DNA of 64,000 nucleotides from Acidobacteriota bacterium (GTDB lineage Bacteria > Acidobacteriota > Terriglobia > Acidiferrales > UBA7541): assembly GCA_003223215.1 (NCBI GenBank), contig QHYH01000105.1:1-64000 (forward strand), read 5' to 3'. Every line of letters starts with the position of its first letter. Position 1 is the first letter of the stretch. A model generated the notes under the pieces. That model did no database searches. It was not told the origin of the DNA and was given only the letters and a program-made list of their open reading frames with translations. Of the stretch, positions 43,903-53,824 are shown in pieces. The position numbers and the translations under genes were made by a program.

Positions 43903-45027
43903 CTAGGGCTGACTCTGACCGCGTGCTGAACGCTTGGGTGAGAACCTTGGGAAAACGAGCTCTTGAAGGATGGCGGCGAGAGATGTTTCACCCAGCCTGA
44001 TCAGCGCTGTTGAGACCACTGAAGCGGCTCCCCGGCGATCGGCCGCTGGATAGTAAAGATTTGCGATTCCTGCGGCGCCGAAACTTCCAAGGACGTTTGA
44101 GTAATTCGGCTGCCATCGTCCATTATCTCCTTTGCAGATGACGGAGTTAGATATCGCATAGAGAATCCTCGATAGCTTGCTGCCAGTTCCCTTGTAGAAA
44201 TAACGCGGATCTTGTTTCAGAAGCGAAGGCAGTACCGCACCTCCTAGAAACGTAGCTCCGAAAACATCGGCGTACGTCGCGCCGTAGCGCTTTGCATATC
44301 CTTGCACACCTTGTCCATACGCACCCCAGCGATCTGCCGCCTGGTCAATCCCAGCTAGAAACCCAACGCCGGCAAGTGTGACCGGGTCGCTAGCCGATTT
44401 CCAGGCAAGCCTGAACTTTAGTCTCGGCGAGAGTGGAGCGGCATCGCCCACGTAGCTAACATAGAAATTCGGAACGAAGCCGAACGCACGCTGCTTCTCT
44501 TGGTCCTCGATCTGCAGCTCGGCCAGTTCGGCCGGCGGGAGTCCGACCCGCACTTCCGTCACTTGAGTGGCAACAACCAACGTGACTTGCGGAACAACGC
44601 AGGTCTCCCCTGCTTTCACACTTCCAGAGACGGTTTGGCTTGCCAGACCTTCCGATGTGATTGTGAGCTGGAAGGCCCCAGGATCGATGTTGAAAAAGAA
44701 AAATTGTCCCTCTTCGTCGGACTCTACCTCTTGGCTTGAGGATTGGCCTTCACGCGTAAGTGTGACGATCGCACCGGTGATATTGGCTCCGGATTGATCG
44801 ACAACTCTTCCGCGGATGTTTCCCGGTGTTTGCCCGTCGGCTTTCTGCCCAACGGTTGGACTTGCGGTCTCTTGTAACATAACTGGATTCGTCCCAAGTT
44901 CCGCAACGACCGGGGTTTGCTGACACAGTAGCGGAACGGAACAGGCGAAGACCGGGACAGACAGACTTAAACCTAGGAGAACCCATTTCCGGACCTTAAA
45001 GGCCCAATTCCTTTTCGTTGAACGCAT
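43903..45027 (-). CDS. Carboxypeptidase-regulatory-like (CarboxypepD_reg) secreted protein
   Basis: The 374-residue protein starts with a basic n-region and signal peptide (VLLGLSLSVPVFACSVPLLC). A CarboxypepD_reg beta-sandwich follows (about 69-150): NIRGRVVDQSGANITGAIVT, SDEEGQFFFFNIDPGAFQLT, ITSEGLASQTVSGSVKAGE. The second half (about 185-365) has a glycine-rich, membrane-facing character (GVGFLAGIDQAADRWGAYGQ, FGATFLGGAVLPSLLKQDPR) and may be an outer-membrane or surface domain. Such sandwiches usually head TonB receptors, but here no barrel follows. It is common in Acidobacteriota. The gene is complete. Confidence 0.8.
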   Translation of the reverse strand: MRSTKRNWAFKVRKWVLLGLSLSVPVFACSVPLLCQQTPVVAELGTNPVMLQETASPTVGQKADGQTPGNIRGRVVDQSGANITGAIVTLTREGQSSSQEVESDEEGQFFFFNIDPGAFQLTITSEGLASQTVSGSVKAGETCVVPQVTLVVATQVTEVRVGLPPAELAELQIEDQEKQRAFGFVPNFYVSYVGDAAPLSPRLKFRLAWKSASDPVTLAGVGFLAGIDQAADRWGAYGQGVQGYAKRYGATYADVFGATFLGGAVLPSLLKQDPRYFYKGTGSKLSRILYAISNSVICKGDNGRWQPNYSNVLGSFGAAGIANLYYPAADRRGAASVVSTALIRLGETSLAAILQELVFPRFSPKRSARGQSQP

Positions 45028-45550
45028 GCTTCCTGCCTTGCCCTAAAGCTTAAACCTCCACTTTGATGCTGCTCCCTCGCTCTCGGACACACTGAAGTTC
45101 AGGATTTGATTTGAGGAAGAACGGATGGCAGGCTCCCGGGTGACGAGGAAGATGTGAACGGTTGGACCAGCTAACCGTGGACGTCCATGCCGGAGTGCGA
45201 TGACCCCGCGCAATTTCCTCAAGATTGCCGGTCCGCCGTCCCAATGCGGCGGCTGCCGCCCGCCCGGGCAGCATCTGGTCGCACATGCGGGTTCAAAACA
45301 TCGCATCCGGTTGGACAAACCGCTCGTTATGCGTGTACCTTAGGACGGCAGAGTCCATCTCAGGGTAGCTTGTCAAAAAAGAGATAAACGACGGCAATCC
45401 GGCCATCTGGGCAAGGATGAAATCAGTCCCGGCGTAAGCTGGCGCCTCACCAGGGCGGCCCGATACCCATTAGATCCGCCCGCGATTGCCCAATTCTTCG
45501 GGCCCGGCAATTGGCTGAGCTCGACGTGAGCCATCCGAGCGAACGGAACT
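45028..45550. other. Intergenic region, no gene seen
   Basis: This is about 520 bases between the CarboxypepD_reg gene and the end of the isochorismatase gene. Open frames lack starts, family similarity or codon pattern. I see no repeat or RNA motif. Confidence 0.35.
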
Positions 45551-46207
45551 TCACGCACCCGCCTTTTTCCTGGTATCGACTGACGCCTGCGAATAATACT
45601 GCCTAAGACCGAAGAGCAACGCGCTGAACGGCATGCCGAGTGCTGCGTAAACTGCCTCCGCTTCCGGTGCCGCATTGTCGGCCAAGAGTTCAACAGCAAC
45701 ACTGGAATATCCCACTGGAACGACACCGGCTTGCTGCATGCGCAAGACTCCCATGTCGACCTGAGTCTGACTGAAACCACCGGACGCGTCGATGACTGCA
45801 TAACTCTGGAACCCGTCGGCAAGCGCAGCTATTGCCGGGAAAGCGAGACAAACGTCCGTGGAAATGCCCGTCACGATGAGTTTCTTGCGCCCCGTCGCCT
45901 TGACCGCATCGACAACGCGCTTATCGTCCCAAGCGTTGACGGTGGCGCGTTCGATGCTCGGCACGCCGTGCAGAACGTCAGCCAACTCGGGGATAAGTGG
46001 CCCCCACATTTTCTCCGAGGTAGTGGTCACGATAACGGGCACTTTGAGTGCGAGCATCGATCGTGTCAGAGCAACGATGTTGTGCTTGAGTTGCAGGATG
46101 TCGATGTCACGAACGCCAGTGTACAAACCGACCTGGTGATCCACCAGGAGTAGTAGACCGTTGTTGCGCGTCAGGCGTTCGGTGTGTTGCGTGGAACCAG
46201 CCATCAT
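45551..46207 (-). CDS. Isochorismatase-family cysteine hydrolase
   Basis: The 218-residue cytosolic enzyme has the family catalytic triad in order: Asp in GLLLLVDHQVGLYTGV (about 18-33), Lys in VIVTTTSEKMWGP (about 58-70) and Cys in KKLIVTGISTDVCLAFPAIA (about 109-128, VCLAF). The cis-peptide region GISTDV is standard. Sequence is closest in style to YcaC-like hydrolases of unknown substrate rather than to EntB or nicotinamidase. GGAGGA precedes the start. A LysR gene lies upstream in the same orientation, 147 bases away, and may regulate it. Confidence 0.88.
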   Translation of the reverse strand: MMAGSTQHTERLTRNNGLLLLVDHQVGLYTGVRDIDILQLKHNIVALTRSMLALKVPVIVTTTSEKMWGPLIPELADVLHGVPSIERATVNAWDDKRVVDAVKATGRKKLIVTGISTDVCLAFPAIAALADGFQSYAVIDASGGFSQTQVDMGVLRMQQAGVVPVGYSSVAVELLADNAAPEAEAVYAALGMPFSALLFGLRQYYSQASVDTRKKAGA

Positions 46208-46353
46208 AAGAATATCCTCCCTATGTCATCTGCGCCTTGTCTGCGGCGCGTTCTCATACAAACACGAGTATAGATGTCGTTGGGTTTACTGCGATGCGCT
46301 CAATGAAGCAAACTGGCCTTGCATAAATGCAAAGCCGATTTTCGGGGGCAAAT

Positions 46354-47310
46354 CTATTGACTAGCGGGACTGCCTCGCTTAGCAGCTGTAAAGCAATCTC
46401 TCGCCTTGGTACCTCGCAGCCGCGGATCTAGATCGGTTCCGAGGTATTTTCGGATGAAGTCCAGAAAGACCTTGACCTTAGGGGTCAACCGGGAGCTATC
46501 GGAGTACAGAGCGCAGGGCACCACAGGTTTTGGCTGCCATCCAGGCAAAATGGGTGCAAGCCGCTTGGCGATCGCGGGGTCGAGAGCAATATACAGCGGC
46601 AAAATTGCAATCCCGGCTCCGTCCAGCACCAGCTGTCGATGTACAAGAGGGTCGTCTGTCACAACTCGGGGGGCGAGATCGGGTGTAACCGTCTTTCCCC
46701 CGTTTGAAAGCGTCCATCTACCGGAACCAATGCAACGATGCGAAGTAAGCTCTGCGGGTCCGGCAGGCTTCCCGGCAGTTAGTACGTATCTACGGCTTGC
46801 GAAGAGGCCACGAGCAACGCCGGGGTAGGAGCGGACGCGGCGCGACGAGTCATTAGGCGCACGAACCTTGAAGAAAACGTCGATATCTTCCTTCGGTTCC
46901 TGGTCGAAGCGGGATGAATACGTTTCGAGTTCTACTCTAAGATCAGGGAAAGCCTCCATGAATTTGCTCAACAAAGGCGCGATCAAGTCCCGCGCCATTG
47001 TAATGGGGCAAGCGATGCGCAAAAGACCTGAAGGGCTGGTACGATGTTTATCGAGAAGCTCGCGTCCTTCGCGCAAGAGCCGCAGCGCGCGTTTACAGGA
47101 CACGAGATATTCCTTCCCGGCGTCGGTAAGCGTAAGCCCTCGCTGACTCCTGCGCATAAGCAACAAATCCAAATGCTTTTCGAGTCGGGTCAGGGACCTG
47201 CTTATCGTGGAAGCCGGGAGCTGGAGATGGGCCGCCGCAGCGCTGAACGTTCCCGCCTCCGCTGCGGCGACGAATATTCTGATGCCATCGAGATCGGTCG
47301 TTTTGCGCAT
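46354..47310 (-). CDS. LysR-type transcriptional regulator
   Basis: The 318-residue protein begins at ATG 47310 (a TTG six bases earlier is also in frame). The N-terminal winged HTH (about 3-60) is standard: FVAAAEAGTFSAAAAHLQLP and ASTISRSLTRLEKHLDLLLM, then LTDAGKEYL. The effector domain (about 90-290) has the two-lobed LTTR pattern, with ITMARDLIAPLLSKFMEAFP, RYVLTAGKPAGPAEL and LDGAGIAILPLYIALDPAIA. It resembles CrgA/AaeR-type LTTRs. The downstream isochorismatase gene on the same strand is a candidate target. The inducer is unknown. Confidence 0.92.
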   Translation of the reverse strand: MRKTTDLDGIRIFVAAAEAGTFSAAAAHLQLPASTISRSLTRLEKHLDLLLMRRSQRGLTLTDAGKEYLVSCKRALRLLREGRELLDKHRTSPSGLLRIACPITMARDLIAPLLSKFMEAFPDLRVELETYSSRFDQEPKEDIDVFFKVRAPNDSSRRVRSYPGVARGLFASRRYVLTAGKPAGPAELTSHRCIGSGRWTLSNGGKTVTPDLAPRVVTDDPLVHRQLVLDGAGIAILPLYIALDPAIAKRLAPILPGWQPKPVVPCALYSDSSRLTPKVKVFLDFIRKYLGTDLDPRLRGTKARDCFTAAKRGSPASQ

Positions 47311-47868
47311 GTGCAAGCTGGCTGTGCGGTAGTGATCATACTCTGTTCGGCCAGTCTGGAGGATGTGGCCGTTCCCAGCTGGGGCTAGGTGAAGTGCGAG
47401 TTAGAAGACTGGTTGACTGCGGCCGCACTCGAGCGAGGCAAACTGTTCCGATGCGTCAACAAAGTCGGCAGGACATGGGGAGACGGCATGACCAAACATT
47501 GAGCAACACAAGCGCTGGCGTTTCTCGTTACCAAACCCGACGGCCGCGACTCCGGCTTCACCGAAGACCTAGGCCTGCATCCCGAACAGCTATGAGCAGA
47601 AATGAACGGGAATGACGGTTGGACGCTCCCAGTCAAGATATCGACACGCTGTCCCAAACGTTAGACTTGCGCACTGCCAGACACTGAGGGGCGGGGTCCA
47701 ACCCCCTCCTTGTATATACCTCGTGCTCAGTGCCTTGCATCACCTCCTGGCCCTCCCAATCGAAGAGCACGGTGTGTGCATTGTAAAGGCAGGCTAAATG
47801 CAGATCTCAATTCCTCTGTCCCGTTCTTTCGTTCCCGGCTACAATCTTCCTTCCCTTAGGAGCTTTCT
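47311..47868. other. Intergenic region, no intact gene seen
   Basis: This is about 550 bases between the divergent LysR and MFS genes. A short plus-strand stretch around 47490-47595 reads ALAFLVTKPDGRDSGFTEDL but has an in-frame stop and no start. Otherwise nothing was recognised. Confidence 0.35.
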
Positions 47869-49149
47869 TTGTCCTCCACCGCGCCCCCATCTCCTCAGCC
47901 CCAAGCCAGCCGCGCCGCCTTCATCTTCATTCTGGTCACCGTCCTCTTCGATTTTCTGGCATTCGGCATCATCGCTCCCGTTCTCCCCAACCTCATCATC
48001 CATTTCGAAGGCGGCAACATCGCCCGCGCCGCCGCCATCACCGGCTATTTCGGTTTCGCCTGGGCGCTCATGCAGTTCATTTTTTCGCCCATCCTCGGCG
48101 CGTGGTCCGACCGTTTCGGCCGCCGCCCGGTCATCCTCATCTCCTGCTTCGGACTCGGCCTCGACTACATCTTCATGGCCCTCGCGCCTTCCCTCAAATG
48201 GCTCCTGGTCGGACGCATCATCTCCGGAATCACCGCCTCCAACATCTCCAGCGCCTTCGCCTACGTCACCGACGTCACGCCTCCCGAAAACCGCGCAAAG
48301 CAGTTCGGCTACCTCGCTGCCTCCTTTGGCATGGGCTTCATCATCGGCCCGGCCGTCGGCGGATTCCTCGGCAACATTAATCTCCGCTTCCCCTTCTGGG
48401 CCGCCGCTTGCCTCAGCTTAGCCAACGCCCTGTACGGCTTCTTCGTTCTTCCCGAATCACTCCCCAAGGAGCGCCGCTCCAAATCCGCCTGGCACATGGC
48501 CAATCCACTCGGCTCGCTCACGCTCCTGCGCTCGCATCCCCAACTCTTCGGCCTCGCCAGCGTGATGACCCTCTTCTACCTCGCCCAACAGTCCCTCCCC
48601 GCCGTGTTCGTCCTCTACACGCAATATCGCTACGCATGGACCGAACGCGACGTCGGCCTGGCACTCGCCGTAGTCGGCGTCAGCACCAGCATCGTCTCCG
48701 GGATCCTCGTCGGTCCCTTCGTGCGCCGTTTCCGTGAACGCCGCAGCGTCCTTTCCGGCCTCACCTTCGGCACGATCGGATTCCTAAGTTTCGCGTTCGC
48801 ACGGCGCGGCTGGATCTTTCTCTGCGCCATTCCCTTCCTCGGCCTCTGGGGCATCGCCGGGCCTTCCGTGCAGTCCCTAATGTCCCGCCGCGTCGATCCC
48901 ACCTCCCAGGGCAAGCTCCAAGGCGCTATCAACAGCATCCGCGCCATCACCGGCATGATCGGCCCGCTCCTCTTCACCCAAGTCCTCGCCATCGCCATCT
49001 CCCCCATCACGCCGATCCACTTCCCCGGCGCCCCCTATTTCCTCGCCGGCCTCCTCCTCCTCTCCAGCCTAACCCTCGCCGCTTACGTCACGCGTCCAGC
49101 TTCACAAGCCGACTCCGCCTCGATAACATCGCCCGATCTCGCGTCTTGA
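47869..49149 (+). CDS. MFS transporter, TetA/TCR-like drug efflux family
   Basis: The 426-residue protein has twelve predicted membrane helices. Motif A is clear in the loop 2-3 position: SPILGAWSDRFGRRPVILIS (about 80-99). Motif C-like GFIIGPAVGGFLG is in helix 5 (about 163-175), the antiporter signature of drug-proton exporters. It groups in style with TetA/TCR proteins of the 12-helix family. The start is TTG 47869, with TTAGGAG about seven bases upstream. The gene is strongly C-rich at third positions, unlike neighbouring genes, so transfer is possible. Substrate cannot be told from sequence. Confidence 0.9.
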   Translation: MSSTAPPSPQPQASRAAFIFILVTVLFDFLAFGIIAPVLPNLIIHFEGGNIARAAAITGYFGFAWALMQFIFSPILGAWSDRFGRRPVILISCFGLGLDYIFMALAPSLKWLLVGRIISGITASNISSAFAYVTDVTPPENRAKQFGYLAASFGMGFIIGPAVGGFLGNINLRFPFWAAACLSLANALYGFFVLPESLPKERRSKSAWHMANPLGSLTLLRSHPQLFGLASVMTLFYLAQQSLPAVFVLYTQYRYAWTERDVGLALAVVGVSTSIVSGILVGPFVRRFRERRSVLSGLTFGTIGFLSFAFARRGWIFLCAIPFLGLWGIAGPSVQSLMSRRVDPTSQGKLQGAINSIRAITGMIGPLLFTQVLAIAISPITPIHFPGAPYFLAGLLLLSSLTLAAYVTRPASQADSASITSPDLAS

Positions 49150-49363
49150 TTCACGCATGCGTCGCTCTCCCGTAATCGCCTATACTCAGGATTGTGGCCA
49201 TTGATCCATTGATTCCATTGATTCCGAGTAGCCGAATCCGGTGGACCATAGCATTATTACTAATGTCTGCGGATTGGTCGGACTGCCCGGCGCACCAGCC
49301 TGGTGGTTCGCGGAAGCGAATGCGGTTGTGCTTTTGCGAGGCTGGCATCCACCCACTGGCGCG

Positions 49364-49899
49364 TTAGTGTCTGGTCGCGTAGGCGCCTGAGGCCTCCAGC
49401 AAAAACACGTGGTAATCAGTGGCTAGGGGCTCGGCGTGGAGCAGCCGCATCATCAACGCGACTTGGCCGCGATGATACGTGGAGTGGTTGGCCAGATGTT
49501 GCATCAAGTGCGTCAAACTGAGTTGTCCTGAGCGAATTGGAAACATTTTCCTCAAGGTTTCCTCCGTCAGCGAACTCACGAACTCCGTCTGTTCTTTCTC
49601 TACTTCGTCCCACTTCAAGCGTACCGTCGACAGGTTGGGAAATCCGTCCGGATGGAAGAGAGCGTCGTGTCGATCCCACAAATCCGCTAGGAATGCTGCG
49701 CTATGGGACGACGCTTTCCAGTAGGCAAGCCAACCCCATTCGCCGCCGATGATGTGCATGAGAGTGTCTCGTAGGGAACGAAAGCTGCCACCCAGATCAC
49801 GGGTGAATTGCTCAGGGCTGAGAACGGAAACGGCTTGCAAAACCCTGTTGTTCGCCAGCGGTCGTATTCGTAGAGTAGCTGAATGTCATCTTTAGTCAT
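49364..49899 (-). pseudogene. DinB-family protein, one-base frameshift near the start
   Basis: ATG 49899 begins MTKDDIQLLYEYDRW, then the frame slips at TGG (about 49856); the neighbouring frame continues NRVLQAVSVLSPEQFTRDLG to the stop at 49364. One missing G (TGGG to TGG) explains it. The joined protein of about 178 residues is a DinB four-helix bundle, with the metal-binding His residues in RDTLMHIIGGEWGWLAYWK (first His, about 48) and QLSLTHLMQHLANHSTYHRG (last His set). DinB/YfiT-like proteins are metal-dependent thiol or nucleophile transferases. Tandem 22-bp repeats lie 17 bases upstream. Confidence 0.8.
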
Positions 49900-49915
49900 G
49901 GTGACGGCCGACCTC

Positions 49916-49959
49916 TTCGTTTGGGTAAGCTTACATTTTCGTTTGGATAAGCTTACATT
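49916..49959. repeat. Tandem 22-bp repeat, possible operator for dinB-type gene
   Basis: Two direct copies of TTCGTTTGGRTAAGCTTACATT (49916-49937 and 49938-49959) differ at one base. Each contains a TAAGCTTA palindrome, GTAAGCTTAC in the first. They end 17 bases from the ATG at 49899 on the minus strand, a position suited to a regulator site or promoter elements. Confidence 0.6.
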
Positions 49960-50102
49960 GCCACAGGTCTTGGGCAAGGCCTGACATGAGGTCGTTCCTG
50001 GCACCTTGGTGATTGTGCCGAAGTGACGGGCGATTCGGAAGTTATCCGAAAAGCGCGCCGATTTTCCGGATTGCCATCTGGAATTGATTTGTTCCGTCGA
50101 CA

Positions 50103-51068
50103 CTATGGCGTAACCGAGTGGCGGCTTGCGAGTGTCTCGTTGCTCTTCACCGCCTGCGCTGTTACCCAATCGGTCCAGAGAGCTGTACCACCGCTCGAGA
50201 GGAGCGGGGCGCCATCGAGTACGGCATCGACAAAATTCTTCACGCAAGGATAGTGCACATTCGCGTGCGTCGGCAGGTTTTCCTGCGCGCCAGGATATTC
50301 GAGTCCGGGGCCATTGAGCGGCGTCAAGTCCAGTTCGCCCTCGGTCCCGATAATGCGGAACCCGTCGCGCTCGATCTGCGAATGCCAGCGCACGTCCACA
50401 ATCGCGCGCAACTTGTTCTTGTACTCAATCATTACCGTCGCCGAATCTTCCACAGCGAGCGCGTGGACAGCGTTCGAGAGTTGACCGGCGACCCGCGCCG
50501 GCTCTCCGAAAAGGAAATTCAGGATGTCAATGCGGTGGCAGGCGATGTCGTACAGCGGTCCGCCCCCCGCCTGAGCGGGGTCCAATAGCCACGAGCGATG
50601 CAACTTTGTGGCAGGTACCTCCGTGTGGCACGTCGCCCAAGCGAGCACTGGCTGGCCAATCACCCCGCGGCGGATCAGCTCCCTGGCGCGATGGATCTTG
50701 GGATATGCACGGCGATAGTAGGCTACGCCCAAGGTGCGGCGGCTCTCGCACGCCTGCGCGACCATCCTTTCCGCCTCGGCCAGGTTCATGGCCAGAGGCT
50801 TTTCGCAGAGGACGTGCCTATGCGCTGCGAGTGCGGCGATGGACTGCGGAGCGTGTAGAAATACCGGTGATGCGACGTAAATCGCAGCGGCTTCCGATTC
50901 CTTGAGAGCGGCGTCAAGGGTTGTAAACGCCGGAACGCCGTACGGCGCGGCCTTCGCCGGATCGCGAGTAACGATGCCCGTCAGCTGGCTGCGCTCCTCG
51001 GCGAGAATCGCCGGCAGAACGCGCCTAGTAGTGATGTCTCCGACTCCGATTACGAGCCAAGTCAGCAC
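50103..51068 (-). CDS. Gfo/Idh/MocA-family oxidoreductase
   Basis: The 321-residue NAD(P)-dependent enzyme has a Rossmann fold start (LTWLVIGVGDITTRRVLPAI, about 2-21), the family signature HVLCEKPLAMNLAEAERMVA (EKP, about 84-103), and the C-terminal Gfo/Idh/MocA domain with GGGPLYDIACHRIDILNFLF (catalytic HR/D region, about 168-187). Substrates of the family are sugars, inositols or biliverdin; nothing nearby narrows it. Complete; starts at ATG 51068. Confidence 0.93.
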   Translation of the reverse strand: MLTWLVIGVGDITTRRVLPAILAEERSQLTGIVTRDPAKAAPYGVPAFTTLDAALKESEAAAIYVASPVFLHAPQSIAALAAHRHVLCEKPLAMNLAEAERMVAQACESRRTLGVAYYRRAYPKIHRARELIRRGVIGQPVLAWATCHTEVPATKLHRSWLLDPAQAGGGPLYDIACHRIDILNFLFGEPARVAGQLSNAVHALAVEDSATVMIEYKNKLRAIVDVRWHSQIERDGFRIIGTEGELDLTPLNGPGLEYPGAQENLPTHANVHYPCVKNFVDAVLDGAPLLSSGGTALWTDWVTAQAVKSNETLASRHSVTP

Positions 51069-51163
51069 CTGTGTATTCTAAGCCGGTCGATAAGAATCGT
51101 CGAAACTGTGCGGTACGCCTCGGGATGGGGCAGGACGGCGTCGTCCCAGGTCACATCCGGAGT

Positions 51164-51212
51164 TACGGGCAAACAGGAAGGAATCAGATTACTTCTTGTT
51201 TGCCGAACTAAT
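51164..51212. repeat. Palindromic repeat, GGCAAACAGGAAG variant
   Basis: GGCAAACAGGAAG (51168-51180) and CTTCTTGTTTGCC (51192-51204) form a 13-bp stem with one mismatch, followed by GAACTAATCGG. The right arm GATTACTTCTTGTTTGCCGA recurs exactly at 53870-53889. Confidence 0.75.
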
Positions 51213-51254
51213 CGGGCGTAGGAATTATTTCGCACTTGGAGCTAGAATTCAGGG

Positions 51255-53792
51255 ATGATTCGCCAGAAGCGCATTCACAATTGGCTCCATTCGCTCTTCT
51301 CGGATTGCTGCTTCGCCCTCCGCCAACTTCGCAAGTCCCCTGGCTTCACCGCCGTCGCCGTTCTCACCCTCGCCCTCGGCATCGGCGCCAACACTGCCAT
51401 CTTTTCGCTGACCGACCAAATTCTGCTGCGCGAATTGGCTGTGCCGCATCCGGAACAGCTCGTCATTTTGCGCTCGCCCGGGCCGGCTCATGGGCATACC
51501 TGGAGCGATGTGGACAATGGCGCGCAGTCGTTTTCCTATCCGATGTACAAAGGTCTGCGCGAACGAACGACTGTGTTTTCCGGCCTGCTGGCGTGCCGCG
51601 AGGCTACGGTCAACGTTTCCGGCCACGGTGACACTCAGGCTGCGCACGCGGACCTGGTCAGCGGCAATTTTTTTGAGACCCTGGGGGTGCAACCAGCACT
51701 CGGCCGCCTGTTCACGCTGAACGATGAGACCGCTCCCGGCGCAAATACTGTCGCGGTACTGAGCTACGGCTACTGGTCGCGGAAATTCGGCGCCGACCCA
51801 TCCGTCTTAAACAAGCCGCTAACTGTGAATGGTGTTCCGTTGACCGTTGTCGGCGTGGCTCGCAAAGGATTCTACGGCGTGCAAGTCGGTTCGGCGCCGG
51901 ACATTTTCATACCTGTCACCATGAAGACGCAAATGGCGCCTAACATGCTCCAAACGCTCGAAGATCGCACCGATCACTGGTTGCCGGTCATGGGCCGACT
52001 CAAGCCGGGAATAACGCCCGTCCGCGCCCAGGCAACGCTGCAGCCGATTTATCAGCCAATTCTGGAATCCGATGCAAAGCTGCTCAAGCTCTCGGGCAAC
52101 GATTTGAAGCGGTTCGTCTCGAAGCCGCTGCTGCTCGTAGGTGGCACGCATGGCCGGTTGGTCTTGCAGGAAGATGCACAAGAGCCGCTGCTCGTCTTGA
52201 TGAGCATGGTTGGGCTGGTCTTGCTGATTGCCTGCGCGAACCTCGCGGGCTTGCTGGTGGCGCGTGGCGAAGCGCGGCAACGGGAAATCGCCGTGCGCCT
52301 GGCTATGGGCGCGAAACGTGCGCGGCTGATTCGCCACCTCCTTACGGAAAGTCTGCTCATCGCCACTGCGGGAGGTGCGGCAGGTATCGCGCTGGCTTGG
52401 TGGTGCTTGAACGCCATCGCGGCCGCCATTCCTGAGGGTTACGGGATGCGTGCTTTGGCGAATAGTCTCGATTTTCGTGTGCTCTGGTTTGCGATTGCCC
52501 TGACGCTGGCAACCACCATCCTTTTCGGCTTCGCTCCGGCGATGCGCGCCACTCGCCTCGACTTGCAAAGCACCCTGAAAGATCAGGGTTCGAACGTTTC
52601 CGAGGGCCGCTCAAACGTTGGTCTCCGCAAGGTGCTGATCGTCTCGCAAGTGGCGCTTACTGGCGTGTTGCTCGCGGGCGCGGGGCTTTTCGCGCGAACG
52701 CTGATGAATTTGGAACACGCGAATCTAGGCGTGAACACCAGCCACGTGCTGCAATTTTCGGTGGCGCCGGATTTGAACGGCAGCACGCCCGCGCAGACGC
52801 TTGCGTTCGCCGACCGTGCTCGGGGTGAAATTGCCGCGCTCCCCGGCGTGCGCTCCGTGAGCATTTCCACGACTGAAATTTTTGCGGGCGACGATTCGAG
52901 TTCCAACTTCACACCCGAAGGCTATCGTCCCGGAGACGATACCGACGCCATGTATGACTACATTGGCCCAAATTACTTTTCGACGATGGGCGTTCCGCTC
53001 ATCGCCGGTCGGGAATTCAACGAGTCTGATACAGCCGAGAGCCCCAAGGTCTGCATCATCAACGAAAAACTGGCGCAGCGATCCTTCGCGGGACGCAATC
53101 CCATTGGCCTGCACATCACGCGCGGAGGGGGCAAACTTTATACGAACCCGCCGATGGAAATCATCGCCGTGGTTGCCAACAGCAAATGGGATGACGCGCG
53201 CAGCGATATTGTCCCGTTCCTGTATATGCCTTATTCGCAAGACAAGAACCTCGGCCATCTGGCGTTTTACGTGCGAACCGAGCGCGATCCGTCGCCCATG
53301 GCCGCAGTGCTTCGCTCGCTGGTTCAGCGGCTCGATCCAAACTTGCCCGTCAACAATCTGCGCACGCTCGGGGAGCAGGTCAGCAATTCGATGTTAAACG
53401 ACCGGCTGGTCGCTGTGCTCTCTGTTTCGCTGGCGCTTCTGGCGGCGCTGCTCGCGGCTCTGGGGCTTTATGGCGTGCTCGCTTACGTGGTCGCGCGGCG
53501 CACGCGTGAAATTGGCATTCGCATCGCGCTCGGCGGCGAGCGCGCGGACATCTTGCGGCTCGTTGTGGGGCAAGGCGGGCGGCTCACGGTGGTGGGCAGC
53601 GCGATCGGAATCGTTGCAGCGTTGGTAGCGATGCGATGGGTGGCGAGTTTGCTCTATGGTGTGACGGCACACGATCCGCTGACATTTGTCGGTGTCGTCG
53701 TGCTGCTCGCAATTGTCTCGGGCGTAGCCTGCTACATCCCCGCGCGCCGCGCCATGCGCGTCGATCCGATGGTCGCCTTGCGATACGAATAA
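51255..53792 (+). CDS. ADOP-type ABC transporter permease (short N-terminus)
   Basis: This 845-residue orphan permease enters the first membrane helix almost at once (TAVAVLTLALGIGANTAIFS, about 32-51), lacking the extended N-terminal segment of the two ADOPs at 13-18 kb. The rest is standard: two periplasmic MacB-type domains, a middle FtsX bundle with LIACANLAGLLVARGEARQR and IAVRLAMGAKRARLIRHLL (about 330-370), and a final bundle ending RRAMRVDPMVALRYE. It starts at ATG 51255. No PadR or ATPase is adjacent; a palindromic repeat lies just upstream. Confidence 0.9.
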   Translation: MIRQKRIHNWLHSLFSDCCFALRQLRKSPGFTAVAVLTLALGIGANTAIFSLTDQILLRELAVPHPEQLVILRSPGPAHGHTWSDVDNGAQSFSYPMYKGLRERTTVFSGLLACREATVNVSGHGDTQAAHADLVSGNFFETLGVQPALGRLFTLNDETAPGANTVAVLSYGYWSRKFGADPSVLNKPLTVNGVPLTVVGVARKGFYGVQVGSAPDIFIPVTMKTQMAPNMLQTLEDRTDHWLPVMGRLKPGITPVRAQATLQPIYQPILESDAKLLKLSGNDLKRFVSKPLLLVGGTHGRLVLQEDAQEPLLVLMSMVGLVLLIACANLAGLLVARGEARQREIAVRLAMGAKRARLIRHLLTESLLIATAGGAAGIALAWWCLNAIAAAIPEGYGMRALANSLDFRVLWFAIALTLATTILFGFAPAMRATRLDLQSTLKDQGSNVSEGRSNVGLRKVLIVSQVALTGVLLAGAGLFARTLMNLEHANLGVNTSHVLQFSVAPDLNGSTPAQTLAFADRARGEIAALPGVRSVSISTTEIFAGDDSSSNFTPEGYRPGDDTDAMYDYIGPNYFSTMGVPLIAGREFNESDTAESPKVCIINEKLAQRSFAGRNPIGLHITRGGGKLYTNPPMEIIAVVANSKWDDARSDIVPFLYMPYSQDKNLGHLAFYVRTERDPSPMAAVLRSLVQRLDPNLPVNNLRTLGEQVSNSMLNDRLVAVLSVSLALLAALLAALGLYGVLAYVVARRTREIGIRIALGGERADILRLVVGQGGRLTVVGSAIGIVAALVAMRWVASLLYGVTAHDPLTFVGVVVLLAIVSGVACYIPARRAMRVDPMVALRYE

Positions 53793-53824
53793 GATTGCTG
53801 GGGTTGAGTATCGCTGAGAGTTAA

